The notes: a model not told the origin generated them from the sequence alone. Shown: positions 15,799 through 25,712, counted from the first letter of the stretch. The stretch is 48,582 nucleotides of DNA from Alphaproteobacteria bacterium (GCA_020445145.1 JAGRHC010000007.1:1-48582); one strand, 5' to 3'. Numbers and translations are program-made.

Positions 15799-18700
15799 AT
15801 GGAACAAAAAAGTTTCCAGACTTTTGAGGTTCCCAAGGAGTCTGAGTGGGCCATTTTGCTGGCTCATTTAGCGACGCTTGGCGAGCAGAAGAAAATTGAA
15901 AAGATTCACGAATATCTCTTTCTGAAATCGGAGCGGGATGAAGGTCGGGATTATGATCGCGGGCGCTTTGAGCGTCTTCAACGTATGGTGTCTAAGCAAT
16001 ATTTTGTTTTTACGGATGCCGCTAAATTTCTAGAGACACCGTATTCCGAAACCGATGCCGGGCAGGATTTAAAAGAGCGCTATGATGCGCTCTTGTCGTA
16101 TCTGGAGCAATTTGAGGATAAGGAGACTGCACCTGACGCTTTGCGCGAGGCGATGGGGCGCATGATGGATACCAATCGGCGCGGAGAAAAAGAAGCGCGT
16201 GATTTGGCGGAGACGCTTGCACAAGGAACTAAATATTGGGACTGGGACCCGGAGGATGAGAAAAATCTTGGGGCAGACTATATTGAACGAAATTTTCCTG
16301 ATTTTGCGCAGGAGTCTCTTCATCATACTGCCGGTATATTGAATTCTTCTTTAGCGATGGGGCGTGAGATCAAGCGTCCGAGGTCAGCTCTTGGGAAAGA
16401 GTATATTGAAAGTATGCGCCGAGTTCTGCATTTTATGAAATCTTTCAATGAGCGCGAAGATCTTAATTTTGTCGATTTGATGTACGATATTCCAACACAC
16501 CGCGGGGCGACGGCGCACCGCGGCAGTACTGATGGGATGTATGCTCCTTTTGAGGCGTTGATTGAGGGGTTGGCACATAAGATGCCTTCGCAGGAAAAGC
16601 AGCGTGAGCAGATTGACCTTATCCATCATTGTATTGATCCTGATTTTCTGACTTTGAGTTATGCCTATAAGCTTTCTCATTTGAATACCAAGCATGAGTT
16701 GGGGCTGAATACGCATGACATTGATCTTTTCGGGACAATGACCGGGATGGTGTCCTCGGTGATGCGGGGTTACGGCATCGATAAAATTGATGATCGGGTC
16801 AAACAGTATTTGCACAATACGGCTGACCATTCGCTGCGGGTGTGTATTACGGTTGCTGGCTTGCGTGATGCCAGTATTGGGCGGTTTAGACGTTTGCATC
16901 AAGACGGTGTTCTGAGTGATGAGCAGCTTGAGACGCAGATCAAGTTTGCTTATGAAACCGCAACCTATATGTCGAAAGTTGCCTGTCTCCACGATGTCGG
17001 AGAGTTCCTAGGGGAATTGCTTGGGAACAATATGAAGGGCAAGCTTGACCGGGAGGAAGATATCTACCGTACGCTTCGTAATCCGGTTGAAGATCATGTT
17101 GCTGATGTCGTGGTGATGCGGGAGGTTAGCAAGCAGTTGAAGACAGGTCCTTTAAAAGGGCGCTGGCTTAAGATGGATGTTAACGGATATCTTGATGCGA
17201 CGTTACATCGGCCCGGTGGTTTTGATTTTAATACTTCATTTTACTCGACCTGTTTTAAGGCTACGGAACGTCAGCAGACGAATAAAGAGATCGTTGATAA
17301 TAATGAGGTCGGACGGATTAATCAGGAGGGGTATTATGAGTCTTCGCCGACGCTTGCGCTCGATGATGTCCGTTTTACGATGCAGTATATTTATTCCAAA
17401 ATTACCGGGCATAAGTTCAAAACAACGGATCCGCTTGAAATTGCTCAATTTCATGATGCTCTATATTGGCAGAAGCGGGAGAAGGATGATTTTCTGAGGG
17501 CGAATAGGGTTGCGCAAGATACCGGTGTAGCCCTGCCGCATAACCCGGATGTGACCCGGCTTAAGGATCTTGATCATACGTCTTTGCCGCTTGATGTTTA
17601 TATGGATGAGCGGGATATTGACTATGAGAACTCTCTGTTTAAGAAATTTGTCGATCAGACCCTGAAAAATTACAAGACATTGCCGCTAGAGGTTGCGCGG
17701 GCGCGTCAGATGCATGATGAGGCTCTCCTGTATGCACAATGTTATGAGATGAACCATTATACGAAGCGTCATGCGCGCGTTTGTGGTCTTGATCCCTCCA
17801 AAGTCGATAAGGCCGTGCGTAAGTCCATCGGGCAAGGGGTTACAATGGCGCAGGCGGATTTGGCAAAGCGCGGGCTTGCGGAGGTCGGGTATAAGATAGG
17901 CTTAGAACATCTGGAAGTGCCAGATGAAATTCTGGGGATGCAGCGGTATCGTTGGGGGAGTTTTAACACGACGGATACATTGCTTGGCGATCCTGAAAAG
18001 CCGGAGCAGCATTTTGAGCCTTTGCAAGCGGCGACTGAAAATATCGGGCTTGTTTTTAAGGCTGCGCATAACGGGTTTTTGAAGCCCTTTATGGATTTGG
18101 TGCGTACCCCGGCGCAGTTGATGCTTTTGGTCGCGAATGAAAATATTTCAGATAAAGACATTCGCAGGCTTTATGAAGTGACGGCGGCGAATGAGTTGGG
18201 TGGGGACCTTGGGATTGCAGCTCAGGGGGCTGCCCAGAGTGGCGTTGAAGGCTTGGATGATAAGGTCTTTGCGCTTGCTAATCCGGTTTTGACGATGCTT
18301 CTGGCAAGTCCGCAGCGGCAGGCTGAGGCGGTGGAGAAATGCTACGGGCATGTTTTGAATTTGTACTCTCATCAGATTGCCAAGAAATACGGCATTGAAG
18401 ATGTGATGCCTTTGCTGCGCAAGCGGGAGTATCTGAAGAAGGGGCCCTATCATAAGAGGCCAACGGATATGAAGCTTTCCGGGATTATGTCTGAGGATAT
18501 GTACCGGTATTATTCGGCTCGGTATAAGGGGCGGGAGGATGGACCTCCCATTCATGCCGAATATGAGCGGGCTGAGCGGTATGTTCTTCATGAGATTATT
18601 ATTTCCGAGGTTGGCAAACTGGCCGGACGGTTGGCGCAGGAGACAAACCCGGCGCAGAAACTGGTTTTGGGGGAAAGGCTTGAAAAGTTGCGCGCGGCGA

Positions 18701-19662
18701 ATGATCGTATTGCAACGGATATGTTTTTTCATACTGCCGGGAAGCATTATTCAGAGCTGCGTTTTGGTATGATTGGCACTTTGGGGCTTATGTTTGCGGG
18801 GTCCGGGGTTGGTTCTACCTTTGGTATTCCCTTTACGGATATGCATATGACGACGAGCGCTGTTTATGGTTTGAACCTTGCGCTGGCCGGGTTTTCAGCG
18901 TGCGCTGCGTCTTTGGCGGAGCGGCAAAGGCAGCTTTCCTGTAACAATATTTTGCGGCGGATTTTTACGAATTTACCACATTTCGAAAAGGGACCTAAAG
19001 GCGGGCTTTATATCGTTAAGGGGGCTCGGCATAAGCCGTCTAAACGGGCTTATGAGGATTTTGATTATGCTCGCAAGGCCCTGATAAAGGAGCCCCAAAA
19101 GTCGGGGCCAAATTTTCTGGTTCAGTTTGGTGATACTTTGATCGCTATTCCTGTGACGGCTGTACGTGCGCTCAGTAACAGGGCGACGTCGAGTATGGCT
19201 TTTGCCAATCAGGGGACGGCTCAACTCGTTGATACCGGCGGGGTTCTGGTCGCGAACGGGACGAAGCTTGTGCAGGGTGTTGCCGGTCCTGCGGATGCAC
19301 TTCAGGCGGCGGCTTCTTTGTTGTCTACGCATTCGTTTAACTGGACGACGGCGATGAATATGCATATGCATGAGATGAGCGAGAATATTGCGAAGGGTAA
19401 AGATTTTGATCCGGAGAGCGCGCGGCAGAAGAACCGCGACCTTATTCGTGCTGGCGGTAATGAAGCGATTATGAATGCGATGAGTAATATCGCTCGCAAA
19501 ACAAGGGGAACACCGATCGGCTGGCTTGGGCGTCAGATGAACCGTGTCGCCTTCAACAGGGTTATTAGTGACCTTACACACTCCGTCCTTGATCGCAGGG
19601 AGCGAAAAAGGCTCGCGCAAGCCGCCGCCGCTGCTTCTCAGCCTGATCAGTCTTACGATTAA
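15799..19662 (+). CDS. very large unknown protein with HD-like motif and two late membrane helices
   Basis: This gene encodes 1287 residues from ATG 15799; an in-frame TTG at 15751 would add 16. No signal peptide is seen. The first 980 residues look soluble and mostly helical. Residues 335-405 resemble an HD phosphohydrolase: His344 in NTADHSLRV and the pair His398-Asp399 in ACLHDVGEFLGEL. The usual final Asp is not clearly assigned. Two hydrophobic helices lie near residues 988-1012 and 1018-1042. The rest is an Ala-rich, basic, probably cytoplasmic tail. No other domain is recognised. It stands alone, between a CinA-like gene and a convergent RTX-like gene. Nucleotide or phosphoester hydrolysis is inferred from the HD-like motif only. 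Confidence 0.75.
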   Translation: MEQKSFQTFEVPKESEWAILLAHLATLGEQKKIEKIHEYLFLKSERDEGRDYDRGRFERLQRMVSKQYFVFTDAAKFLETPYSETDAGQDLKERYDALLSYLEQFEDKETAPDALREAMGRMMDTNRRGEKEARDLAETLAQGTKYWDWDPEDEKNLGADYIERNFPDFAQESLHHTAGILNSSLAMGREIKRPRSALGKEYIESMRRVLHFMKSFNEREDLNFVDLMYDIPTHRGATAHRGSTDGMYAPFEALIEGLAHKMPSQEKQREQIDLIHHCIDPDFLTLSYAYKLSHLNTKHELGLNTHDIDLFGTMTGMVSSVMRGYGIDKIDDRVKQYLHNTADHSLRVCITVAGLRDASIGRFRRLHQDGVLSDEQLETQIKFAYETATYMSKVACLHDVGEFLGELLGNNMKGKLDREEDIYRTLRNPVEDHVADVVVMREVSKQLKTGPLKGRWLKMDVNGYLDATLHRPGGFDFNTSFYSTCFKATERQQTNKEIVDNNEVGRINQEGYYESSPTLALDDVRFTMQYIYSKITGHKFKTTDPLEIAQFHDALYWQKREKDDFLRANRVAQDTGVALPHNPDVTRLKDLDHTSLPLDVYMDERDIDYENSLFKKFVDQTLKNYKTLPLEVARARQMHDEALLYAQCYEMNHYTKRHARVCGLDPSKVDKAVRKSIGQGVTMAQADLAKRGLAEVGYKIGLEHLEVPDEILGMQRYRWGSFNTTDTLLGDPEKPEQHFEPLQAATENIGLVFKAAHNGFLKPFMDLVRTPAQLMLLVANENISDKDIRRLYEVTAANELGGDLGIAAQGAAQSGVEGLDDKVFALANPVLTMLLASPQRQAEAVEKCYGHVLNLYSHQIAKKYGIEDVMPLLRKREYLKKGPYHKRPTDMKLSGIMSEDMYRYYSARYKGREDGPPIHAEYERAERYVLHEIIISEVGKLAGRLAQETNPAQKLVLGERLEKLRAANDRIATDMFFHTAGKHYSELRFGMIGTLGLMFAGSGVGSTFGIPFTDMHMTTSAVYGLNLALAGFSACAASLAERQRQLSCNNILRRIFTNLPHFEKGPKGGLYIVKGARHKPSKRAYEDFDYARKALIKEPQKSGPNFLVQFGDTLIAIPVTAVRALSNRATSSMAFANQGTAQLVDTGGVLVANGTKLVQGVAGPADALQAAASLLSTHSFNWTTAMNMHMHEMSENIAKGKDFDPESARQKNRDLIRAGGNEAIMNAMSNIARKTRGTPIGWLGRQMNRVAFNRVISDLTHSVLDRRERKRLAQAAAAASQPDQSYD

Positions 19663-19679
19663 ATATTTGTCTTGTTCAG

Positions 19680-21125
19680 CTATTGTTTTGAAAACAAGCT
19701 TTCATCTAGGCTAATTCTTTTGCCGCTATCAAATACCAAAGTTTCGATTTTGTACGGATTTTCATTTTTATCATTAGGAGGCGATAGTTGCTTTGTAACG
19801 GTTATTGTTTTTTCTCCTAAATGTATCAAAAGGTTATATTTTTCTTTTTCATACCGAACGTCTTCTTCCCCGAATCCGTATAGCCAAATGGCATCTTTTC
19901 CGCCTTTTTCACTGATTGTTATGTTTGGGCTTGTCGGTGAAAAGAGATATGCGTCTCCTTTTTCTGAGCTTATTACATCTTGTTTTTTCGATGTTAAAAG
20001 TTGGACATAATCAATATTGTTTCCGAAAATCTCTCCTATGTAGAGGTTGTACTTAGCGCCGTGTTCATAAAATACTTTTCCTGCACTCTGAAAGAATAAC
20101 AGATTTAGAAAATACATTGTTGTCTTTCTGTATGTTTTTTTTAGTAGATTTGCTGCATATGGTGTTGGGTTCGGCCATTTATTTCTCTGAAGGAATTTGT
20201 GTCCTGTATATTTTTCAAGAAAAGCCAGCTTTCGTGCATCGATATTTTCCCCTCGGCTAGATGGTTCAATATTCTCAACTAGGGCCCAGCGATACGTCAT
20301 TTTTTCTATTCTGTTTTCCAAGTCAAAGTCAGGATCTATCAAAGTCTTTAAGTCCGCTTTGTCGATTTCTTTTATCATCTCCAATAATTTTTCATCTTTG
20401 CTCATTGCTATAAATAGCTCAGGAACTTCTCCATAGCCTCGTAATGTTGGGAGCATCAGCACACTTGGGTTTAATTTATATTGGCCGCTATAAATTGTAT
20501 TCATATTGTCATATGTAAGGGACGCGTTTACGATTACGTGGGTTTGGCCTTTTAATGTAAACGTGCTTTCCTGTGTTACCCTGTTTCCTTCTATTTCATA
20601 GTCTTTGTCATTGAAGCTCAGGTTTATGTTTGTGATACCTAGGTCGTTTAGAGAAAAAATCTCTTCTTTTTCTGATACACCATTTGAATTTTTATCTATC
20701 CAAACAAGTAGTTTGGAGAAAGGTGGGTCTTGGTCATTTAGTTTTTTATCGGAATTTTCATCGTACTCTGATAGTTCGGCAAAGCCTTGGCTCAATAACT
20801 CGCCGTGATGGTTAATGATGCCATCATTGTTTCGGTCAATTGCCAAAAAACCATTGTTTTTACCAATCCATGCTGAGGATTCACGAAACTCATCTTGATC
20901 GGTATCCCAGTAAACAGATCCTTTTTTGTTCACAGGTGTAAGTTCTATCTCATTTCTGTCTATGGCGAGAATAAGTGCGCTTGAAGACACCTTGTCGTTT
21001 GCTGGTTTTTTAGGTTTTAAAACAGGTGCGGGCTTTGGTTTCCAATCAATTATAAAATATGCGGCAGGGATTGTAAGAATTACAGCTACAAAGAAAAGGG
21101 ACAGAAATTTTTTTAGATACCGCAA
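19680..21125 (-). CDS. membrane-anchored relative of RTX toxin domains
   Basis: This gene encodes 481 residues. One N-terminal membrane helix (residues 8-27) is followed by a Pro/Lys linker. Residues 50-175 match the calcium-rich segment found in large RTX haemolysin-like proteins: WDTDQDEF, AIDRNNDGIINHHGEL, AELSEYDENSDKKLND, WIDKNSNGVSEKEE, then LGITNINL. LPTLRGYGEVPELFIAMS also occurs in such proteins. The last 50 residues resemble the haemolysin-type calcium-binding related domain (IETLVFDSGKRI). No nonapeptide GGxGxD repeats are present. This is a tethered form of what is normally a secreted protein. The gene is A+T rich. It converges on the 15799 gene with a 17-base gap. Confidence 0.7.
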   Translation of the reverse strand: MRYLKKFLSLFFVAVILTIPAAYFIIDWKPKPAPVLKPKKPANDKVSSSALILAIDRNEIELTPVNKKGSVYWDTDQDEFRESSAWIGKNNGFLAIDRNNDGIINHHGELLSQGFAELSEYDENSDKKLNDQDPPFSKLLVWIDKNSNGVSEKEEIFSLNDLGITNINLSFNDKDYEIEGNRVTQESTFTLKGQTHVIVNASLTYDNMNTIYSGQYKLNPSVLMLPTLRGYGEVPELFIAMSKDEKLLEMIKEIDKADLKTLIDPDFDLENRIEKMTYRWALVENIEPSSRGENIDARKLAFLEKYTGHKFLQRNKWPNPTPYAANLLKKTYRKTTMYFLNLLFFQSAGKVFYEHGAKYNLYIGEIFGNNIDYVQLLTSKKQDVISSEKGDAYLFSPTSPNITISEKGGKDAIWLYGFGEEDVRYEKEKYNLLIHLGEKTITVTKQLSPPNDKNENPYKIETLVFDSGKRISLDESLFSKQ

Positions 21126-21465
21126 TTTTTAAACCTCAAAAATCCAAGGTTGATTGATATTGTTATGCTGGGTTTAGGGTGGGGTATTTCTATCCTTAGA
21201 GGCAAATAGAATTTTCTTTATTTACCAATCAGTGGTGCGCCCGGGGGGACTTGAACCCCCACGACCTAAGGTCAACGGATTTTAAGTCCGCAGCGTCTAC
21301 CATTCCGCCACGGGCGCTTTTGCCATGGCAGATAAACATATTCGAGGATTGGATGCAATTCTATAGTCTTTGCAATTTGCTTTTGGGCTGTGGGTTTTTC
21401 AAAAGGAAATGGCGAAGGCTATTACGATGGGCTTTGAATCCTTCAAAGCCTTGTTTCGTTTCTTG
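21126..21465. other. intergenic region carrying tRNA-Leu
   Basis: Besides the tRNA (21233-21317) no gene is seen. Upstream of the tRNA on the minus strand, TTGCAT (21354-21349) and TTATCT (21331-21326) with a 17-base spacer make a plausible promoter ending about 8 bases before the tRNA. No clear terminator follows the tRNA. Confidence 0.35.
21233..21317 (-). tRNA. tRNA-Leu(UAA)
   Basis: Read on the minus strand, the acceptor stem GCGCCCG (21317-21311) pairs with CGGGCGC (21243-21237), followed by A and an encoded CCA (21235-21233). The anticodon loop CTTAAAA gives anticodon UAA, reading leucine UUA. A class II variable arm (TGACC/GGTCG) and the T loop GTTCAAG are present. Total length is 85 bases with CCA. 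Confidence 0.95.
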
Positions 21466-22074
21466 TCAGGACGCAATTCTGTCTTTCTGCGCGTTTTCTG
21501 CCTGTAAGGGGCGGGCCGTTTTGCGGCACCAGATGTCTCCGCCGATGCGTACGGTTTGATCCATCACGATGATGGGCGAGCTCATAATGCCTCTCAGGAT
21601 CAGAGGGCTTTCCGACATTTTGCATTTGTGTCCGTCGGGGCTTTCGAATGTGCAGCCCAGCATGTTCTGGGTTGTTTCGAAAGCGAGGTCGAAGCAGGAT
21701 AATGTCGAAAAGCGTGAAAAGCTTATGTCTGCGCCTGTGATGTCGGTTGCCCCGAAGTTGCTGTCGCGGAAGTCGCAGGCGCGAAGATCCGTTTCGCACA
21801 GGCAGGTGTTGTAGAGAGAGGCGTGGTGAAATACTCCGCCGCGCAAACAACATTCGGAGATGTTTGCTCCTGTCAGGTTTGTGCCGGAGAGTAGGGCTCC
21901 GGGCATGTAGGCGCCGTCAAAATTGCCTCCTGACAGGTTTTTGTTTTTTAGATCAATGTGACTGAGATCTGTGTTTTCTCTGATGGCTTGTTCAAGGCAA
22001 TTTGTCAGAGACGCAAATTGGCCTTCGAATATGAGTTCTTGGTCTGTATGTCTTATAAGTCTAAAGTTTTCCAT
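21466..22074 (-). CDS. pentapeptide-repeat protein
   Basis: This gene encodes 202 residues from ATG 22074, preceded by GGGGGAA. Residues 36-135 are pentapeptide repeats with the A(D/N)LxX pattern: for example TDLSHIDLKNKNLSG, GTNLTGANIS, ASLYNTCLCETDLRA and GATDITGADIS. These fold as a right-handed square beta-helix. The repeat core is flanked by an N-terminal unique segment and a C-terminal non-repeat region with cysteines. Pentapeptide proteins range from DNA mimics protecting gyrase to scaffolds, and nothing here specifies a role. Several Cys residues sit inside the helix, which is unusual. It lies next to tRNA-Leu on the same strand. Confidence 0.85.
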   Translation of the reverse strand: MENFRLIRHTDQELIFEGQFASLTNCLEQAIRENTDLSHIDLKNKNLSGGNFDGAYMPGALLSGTNLTGANISECCLRGGVFHHASLYNTCLCETDLRACDFRDSNFGATDITGADISFSRFSTLSCFDLAFETTQNMLGCTFESPDGHKCKMSESPLILRGIMSSPIIVMDQTVRIGGDIWCRKTARPLQAENAQKDRIAS

Positions 22075-22382
22075 GTGTTCCCCCACGTGTTAAAAGATGG
22101 CAGTATATTTGTTATGTTAATGCGCTATGTCAAATAAAATTATGGGTTGTGTTTTGGGGAGCTTATCTTATCTTTTATTTGAAATTGTCGAAGTTATTGT
22201 ATTTCAATAATATTTTTTTATTTCTTATTATTTTCACGATAATTTGTGTGTACATATGTATGTATGCGTAATATATGCCGTAATATTCATTTTTTATTTT
22301 CTCTATACTAAAGAATAGTTGTCTTTCTTGCGAATAAACCGCGGTGTTGCAAAAATATTGAGCCGTGACTATTCTTTTGTAT

Positions 22383-24245
22383 ATGACGGAAACACACTCA
22401 AAAACCTCCTTGCAGATCGGGGCTGAGACGATACGGGACGCTTGTTCGCGCCTGCCTTTGACGCCGGGTGTTTATCGCATGATTGCTGAGGATGGGGAGG
22501 TTCTTTACGTCGGTAAGGCGCGGGAGCTTAAGAAGCGCGTTTCGTCTTATGTGGCTGTTGATCGCCTGCCTGTACGTTTGCAGCGCATGGTTGCTTTGAC
22601 GCGGCGGATGGAGTTTATCGGGACACAGACGGAGGCTGAGGCTTTATTGCTTGAGGCTAATCTGATTAAGAAGCTGGGGCCGCGTTTTAATATTCTGCTG
22701 CGGGATGATAAGTCTTTTCCTTATATTTTGATCCGGGAAGATCATGCTTTTCCGCAGGTGCTGAAGCATCGCGGGGCGAAGAGCATTCAAGGGACGTATT
22801 TCGGGCCTTTTGCCGGGGCGGGGGATGTGAACCGCAGCATTGCGGTTTTACAGCGGGCGTTTTTGCTCAGGAACTGTACTGATTCCGTTTTTTCTCATCG
22901 GGAGCGGCCTTGTCTTCAATATCATATCAAGCGATGTACGGCGCCTTGTGTCGGGATGGTGGATGAGAAGACCTATGGGGCGCAGGTCAAGGGCGCGCGC
23001 GATTTTTTGAGTGGCAAGAGCCGGGCGGTGCAGGCGCGAATGACGGAGGCGATGCAGGCGGCAAGCGCGCGTATGGATTATGAAGAAGCGGCGGGGATGC
23101 GTGATCGGCTTCGGGCTCTGGCTTCTGTGCTGACACGGCAGGATGTTAATCTGGACGGGGTTGGGGATGCTGATGTTCTGGCGCTTTATTGTGAGAAGGG
23201 CGTGGCTTGCGTCCAGGTCTTTTTCTTTCGGGCTGGGCAGAATTTGGGGAATCGGGCTTATTTCCCGCGGCATGATGGTACGGACGCGGAAGGGGATATT
23301 CTGCACGCGTTTATCGGGCAGTTTTATCAGAATAAGCCGGTTCCGGGCGTTGTGATTGTTAGTCATGACATGGATGAGGGGGCATTGCTTGAGGAAGCTC
23401 TGGTTCAGCATGCCGGGCATAAGGTACAGCTTGTTTGTCCGAAGCGCGGGGCGCGGCGGCGGGCGCTGGATTTTGCTTTGCGTAATGCGCGGGATGCGTT
23501 GGAGCGTCAGAGCCTGATTGTTGCCGGGCAGGCGAAGTTGCTGGCGGGGGTTGCTGATTTGTTTGGTCTAGAAGAGCCTCCGCAGCGGATTGAGGTTTAT
23601 GATAACAGTCATATTTCGGGTACGAATATGGTCGGGGCTATGATTGTTGCCGGGCCGGAGGGTTTTAATAAAAAGGCGTACAGGACGTTTAACATCAAGC
23701 AGGCTGGGGCTTCTGACGATTACGGGATGATGCGGGAAGTTTTGACGCGTCGTTTCAGGCGGGCGCTTAAGGAACAGGACGAGGGGAAGAGTTCTGGTTT
23801 GCCTGATCTGGTGTTGATTGATGGCGGGCTTGGGCAGCTTGGTGTGGCGCGGGAGGTGCTTGAGGAGTGTGGTCTGGACGGTGATGTTATGCTGGTCGGG
23901 ATCGCCAAGGGCGAGGACAGGAATGCCGGGCGGGAGAAGTTTTTTATACAGGGGCGTGAGATGTTCCAGTTGCCGGTGAATGATCCCGTCCTTCATTATT
24001 TGCAGCGGTTACGGGATGAGGCTCATCGTTTTGCCATCGGGACGCATCGTGCGCGCCGGAAAAAGCAGATCAGTGCTTCGCCTCTGGATGATGTCGCGGG
24101 GATTGGGGCCAAGCGGAAGAAGGCGTTGTTGCTGCATTTCGGATCGGCCAAGGCGGTCGCCGGGGCAGGGGTTGAGGATCTGATGCAGGTCGAGGGAATA
24201 TCGCGCGCGGTTGCCGAAGGGATATATGCTCATTTTCATGGTTAG
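22383..24245 (+). CDS. uvrC: UvrABC system protein C
   Basis: This gene encodes 620 residues, the family's normal length. UvrC makes both incisions in nucleotide excision repair. Domains in order: GIY-YIG nuclease (TPGVYRM ... VLYVGKARELKKR, about residues 24-100), a Cys-rich segment (CLQYHIKRCTAPC), UVR domain (ARMDYEEAAGMRDRLRAL) that binds UvrB, RNase H-like endonuclease (IEVYDNSHISGTNMVGAM and DLVLIDGGLGQL), and helix-hairpin-helix repeats at the end (VAGIGAKRKKALLLHFGS, VEGISRAVAEGIY). ATG 22383 is preferred over GTG 22365 because it lies close to the conserved core. It is separated from uvrB by 22 kb. The 300 bases upstream are A+T rich with no gene. Confidence 0.97.
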   Translation: MTETHSKTSLQIGAETIRDACSRLPLTPGVYRMIAEDGEVLYVGKARELKKRVSSYVAVDRLPVRLQRMVALTRRMEFIGTQTEAEALLLEANLIKKLGPRFNILLRDDKSFPYILIREDHAFPQVLKHRGAKSIQGTYFGPFAGAGDVNRSIAVLQRAFLLRNCTDSVFSHRERPCLQYHIKRCTAPCVGMVDEKTYGAQVKGARDFLSGKSRAVQARMTEAMQAASARMDYEEAAGMRDRLRALASVLTRQDVNLDGVGDADVLALYCEKGVACVQVFFFRAGQNLGNRAYFPRHDGTDAEGDILHAFIGQFYQNKPVPGVVIVSHDMDEGALLEEALVQHAGHKVQLVCPKRGARRRALDFALRNARDALERQSLIVAGQAKLLAGVADLFGLEEPPQRIEVYDNSHISGTNMVGAMIVAGPEGFNKKAYRTFNIKQAGASDDYGMMREVLTRRFRRALKEQDEGKSSGLPDLVLIDGGLGQLGVAREVLEECGLDGDVMLVGIAKGEDRNAGREKFFIQGREMFQLPVNDPVLHYLQRLRDEAHRFAIGTHRARRKKQISASPLDDVAGIGAKRKKALLLHFGSAKAVAGAGVEDLMQVEGISRAVAEGIYAHFHG

Positions 24246-24484
24246 GTCTGTCTGTATGTGCCTCCTGTTTGCGTTTTCGTTTTATACAAAAATAAAATTC
24301 TTTCGAATCAAAATGATGAATTGATGGCTTGAGAAAAATCCGAATCGTCGCTTGCGAGTCGCCCTTAAGCGTGCTAGCTTTTTTTCAATTCAGTCACTCT
24401 TTTGAAAATCAAGACAAACAGGCGTACGTGTGTGGCGTGCGGTGGTTTTCTAATGTTCGTACAATAAAGAAAGGTGCATTCAAT

Positions 24485-25384
24485 ATGTTTCATCGAGTCA
24501 AGTCGGAAGTTCAAGATGGCGCGCAAGGCGTTCAGCAGGCGGAGACGCCTTACCGCAGCGAGAGCTCATCTGAAAAACAAGAGACTGCAGGGTTTGTAGA
24601 GCCTGCGGCTAAAACAGAGGGAAAGGCTGATACGCAAGGTCGTTATGCGCCTCCCCCTAAAGAAGAATACCAGGCACCGGTTTCGCGTGCATCCCAAAAG
24701 CTTTCGCAACAAGAGGAGAATTCTGTGGAAGAAAAAGTTATCGATCAGGCTGATGAGGCTGAACAAAAATTTGGATATGAGTCACGTTTTTCGGGGTATC
24801 GCTCCTCGTTACCTCAGTCTGCACCACGTGCTTCGACAGCAGCTCCTGCACCGGCAGCACCTGCGGCCCCTTCTTATCCCGGTGCTTATGCTCCGCAAGC
24901 CCGTGATTTTGGTCAGGGTGCAGGCGATCGTACGTTGACGATCGGTCGTGGTATCAACATGTCCGGGGAAATCGAGGCCTGCGATCATTTGCTGGTTGAA
25001 GGGACTGTTGAAGCGGCTTTGAAAGGCGCGAAGGTTCTTGAGATTGCCGAGAGCGGTACGTTCTACGGTACGGTTGAGATCGAAGAAGCGACCATTGCCG
25101 GTCGTTTTGAAGGTGATATTACTGTGAATGGTCGTCTGGTGATTCGCGCTTCCGGTGCGATTACAGGTTCCATCGCTTACCGCGAGCTGGAAGTTGAAGC
25201 GGGCGCTATGCTCGATGGTCGTTTGACACCTCTGAAAGCTGCGGCTGATCCGAAGAGCGCTGATAAATACCGCGCGGGTTCTGATGCTTCTGCTATGGCG
25301 AAGGCAAAGGAAATTATTGGAAAAAAGGATAACAGGGAGCCCGCGAACGCAGAAGATCGTCTGTTTTCAAGGGCAAGCGCCTAA
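24485..25384 (+). CDS. bactofilin family protein
   Basis: This gene encodes 299 residues from ATG 24485, with AAGG at 24471-24474 upstream. The N-terminal 155 residues are low-complexity, rich in Gln, Glu, Ser, Ala and Pro, and probably disordered. Residues 155-265 form the bactofilin beta-helix (LTIGRGINMSGEIEACDHLL, EGTVEAALKG, GDITVNGRLVIRASGAITG), the polymerising cytoskeletal core. Bactofilins form filaments that place cell-wall or stalk enzymes. The disordered N-terminus is longer than usual and might recruit partners. A polar tail follows the core. Tandem terminators follow in 25458-25566, so the gene is likely monocistronic. Confidence 0.93.
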   Translation: MFHRVKSEVQDGAQGVQQAETPYRSESSSEKQETAGFVEPAAKTEGKADTQGRYAPPPKEEYQAPVSRASQKLSQQEENSVEEKVIDQADEAEQKFGYESRFSGYRSSLPQSAPRASTAAPAPAAPAAPSYPGAYAPQARDFGQGAGDRTLTIGRGINMSGEIEACDHLLVEGTVEAALKGAKVLEIAESGTFYGTVEIEEATIAGRFEGDITVNGRLVIRASGAITGSIAYRELEVEAGAMLDGRLTPLKAAADPKSADKYRAGSDASAMAKAKEIIGKKDNREPANAEDRLFSRASA

Positions 25385-25525
25385 GCATTTTACCTTTTGG
25401 TGAGGCCGCGGGGTGTTTTTCTTGCGGTCTTTCCGGAGGACGGGGTGATGCTGCGTTGGCCTTTTACGGGCCGTGTTCCCTGTTTTTGAGGAACCCTTTT
25501 CGGTTTAGACCGGGTTTTATTTTTT

Positions 25526-25566
25526 ATCCTCCCTCTTTATCCGACTTGAGAGGGGGGATTTTTTAT
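25526..25566 (+). terminator. intrinsic terminator after bactofilin
   Basis: ATCCTCCCTC (25526-25535) pairs with GAGAGGGGGGAT (25548-25559, two bulges), followed by TTTTTTATC. Confidence 0.65.
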
Positions 25567-25680
25567 CTCGTCTTTCCATTTTATTTTTACACAGTGCCGA
25601 TGCGCCCTTATACGCTGCGTCGCTTGCGGGTTATATAAAAATAAAGTGGAAAGACTATTTTCAGATGTCTCTTAGGGCAT

Positions 25681-25712
25681 AAAAAAGATGGCGCTTATAC
25701 AGCGCCATCTTT
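25681..25712 (-). terminator. intrinsic terminator of the RTX gene
   Basis: AAAGATGGCGCT (25684-25695) and AGCGCCATCTTT (25701-25712) form a 12-base-pair stem with a five-base loop. On the minus strand it runs into a T-run (A-run at 25681-25686). Confidence 0.85.

Noticed and set aside
22126..22209. 27-codon open frame in the A+T-rich gap before uvrC
   Set aside because: There is no ribosome-binding sequence before its ATG, and the surrounding A+T-rich DNA gives such short frames by chance.
22252..22261. TACATATGTA palindrome upstream of uvrC
   Set aside because: It is too short and simple in A+T-rich sequence to call an operator without further support.
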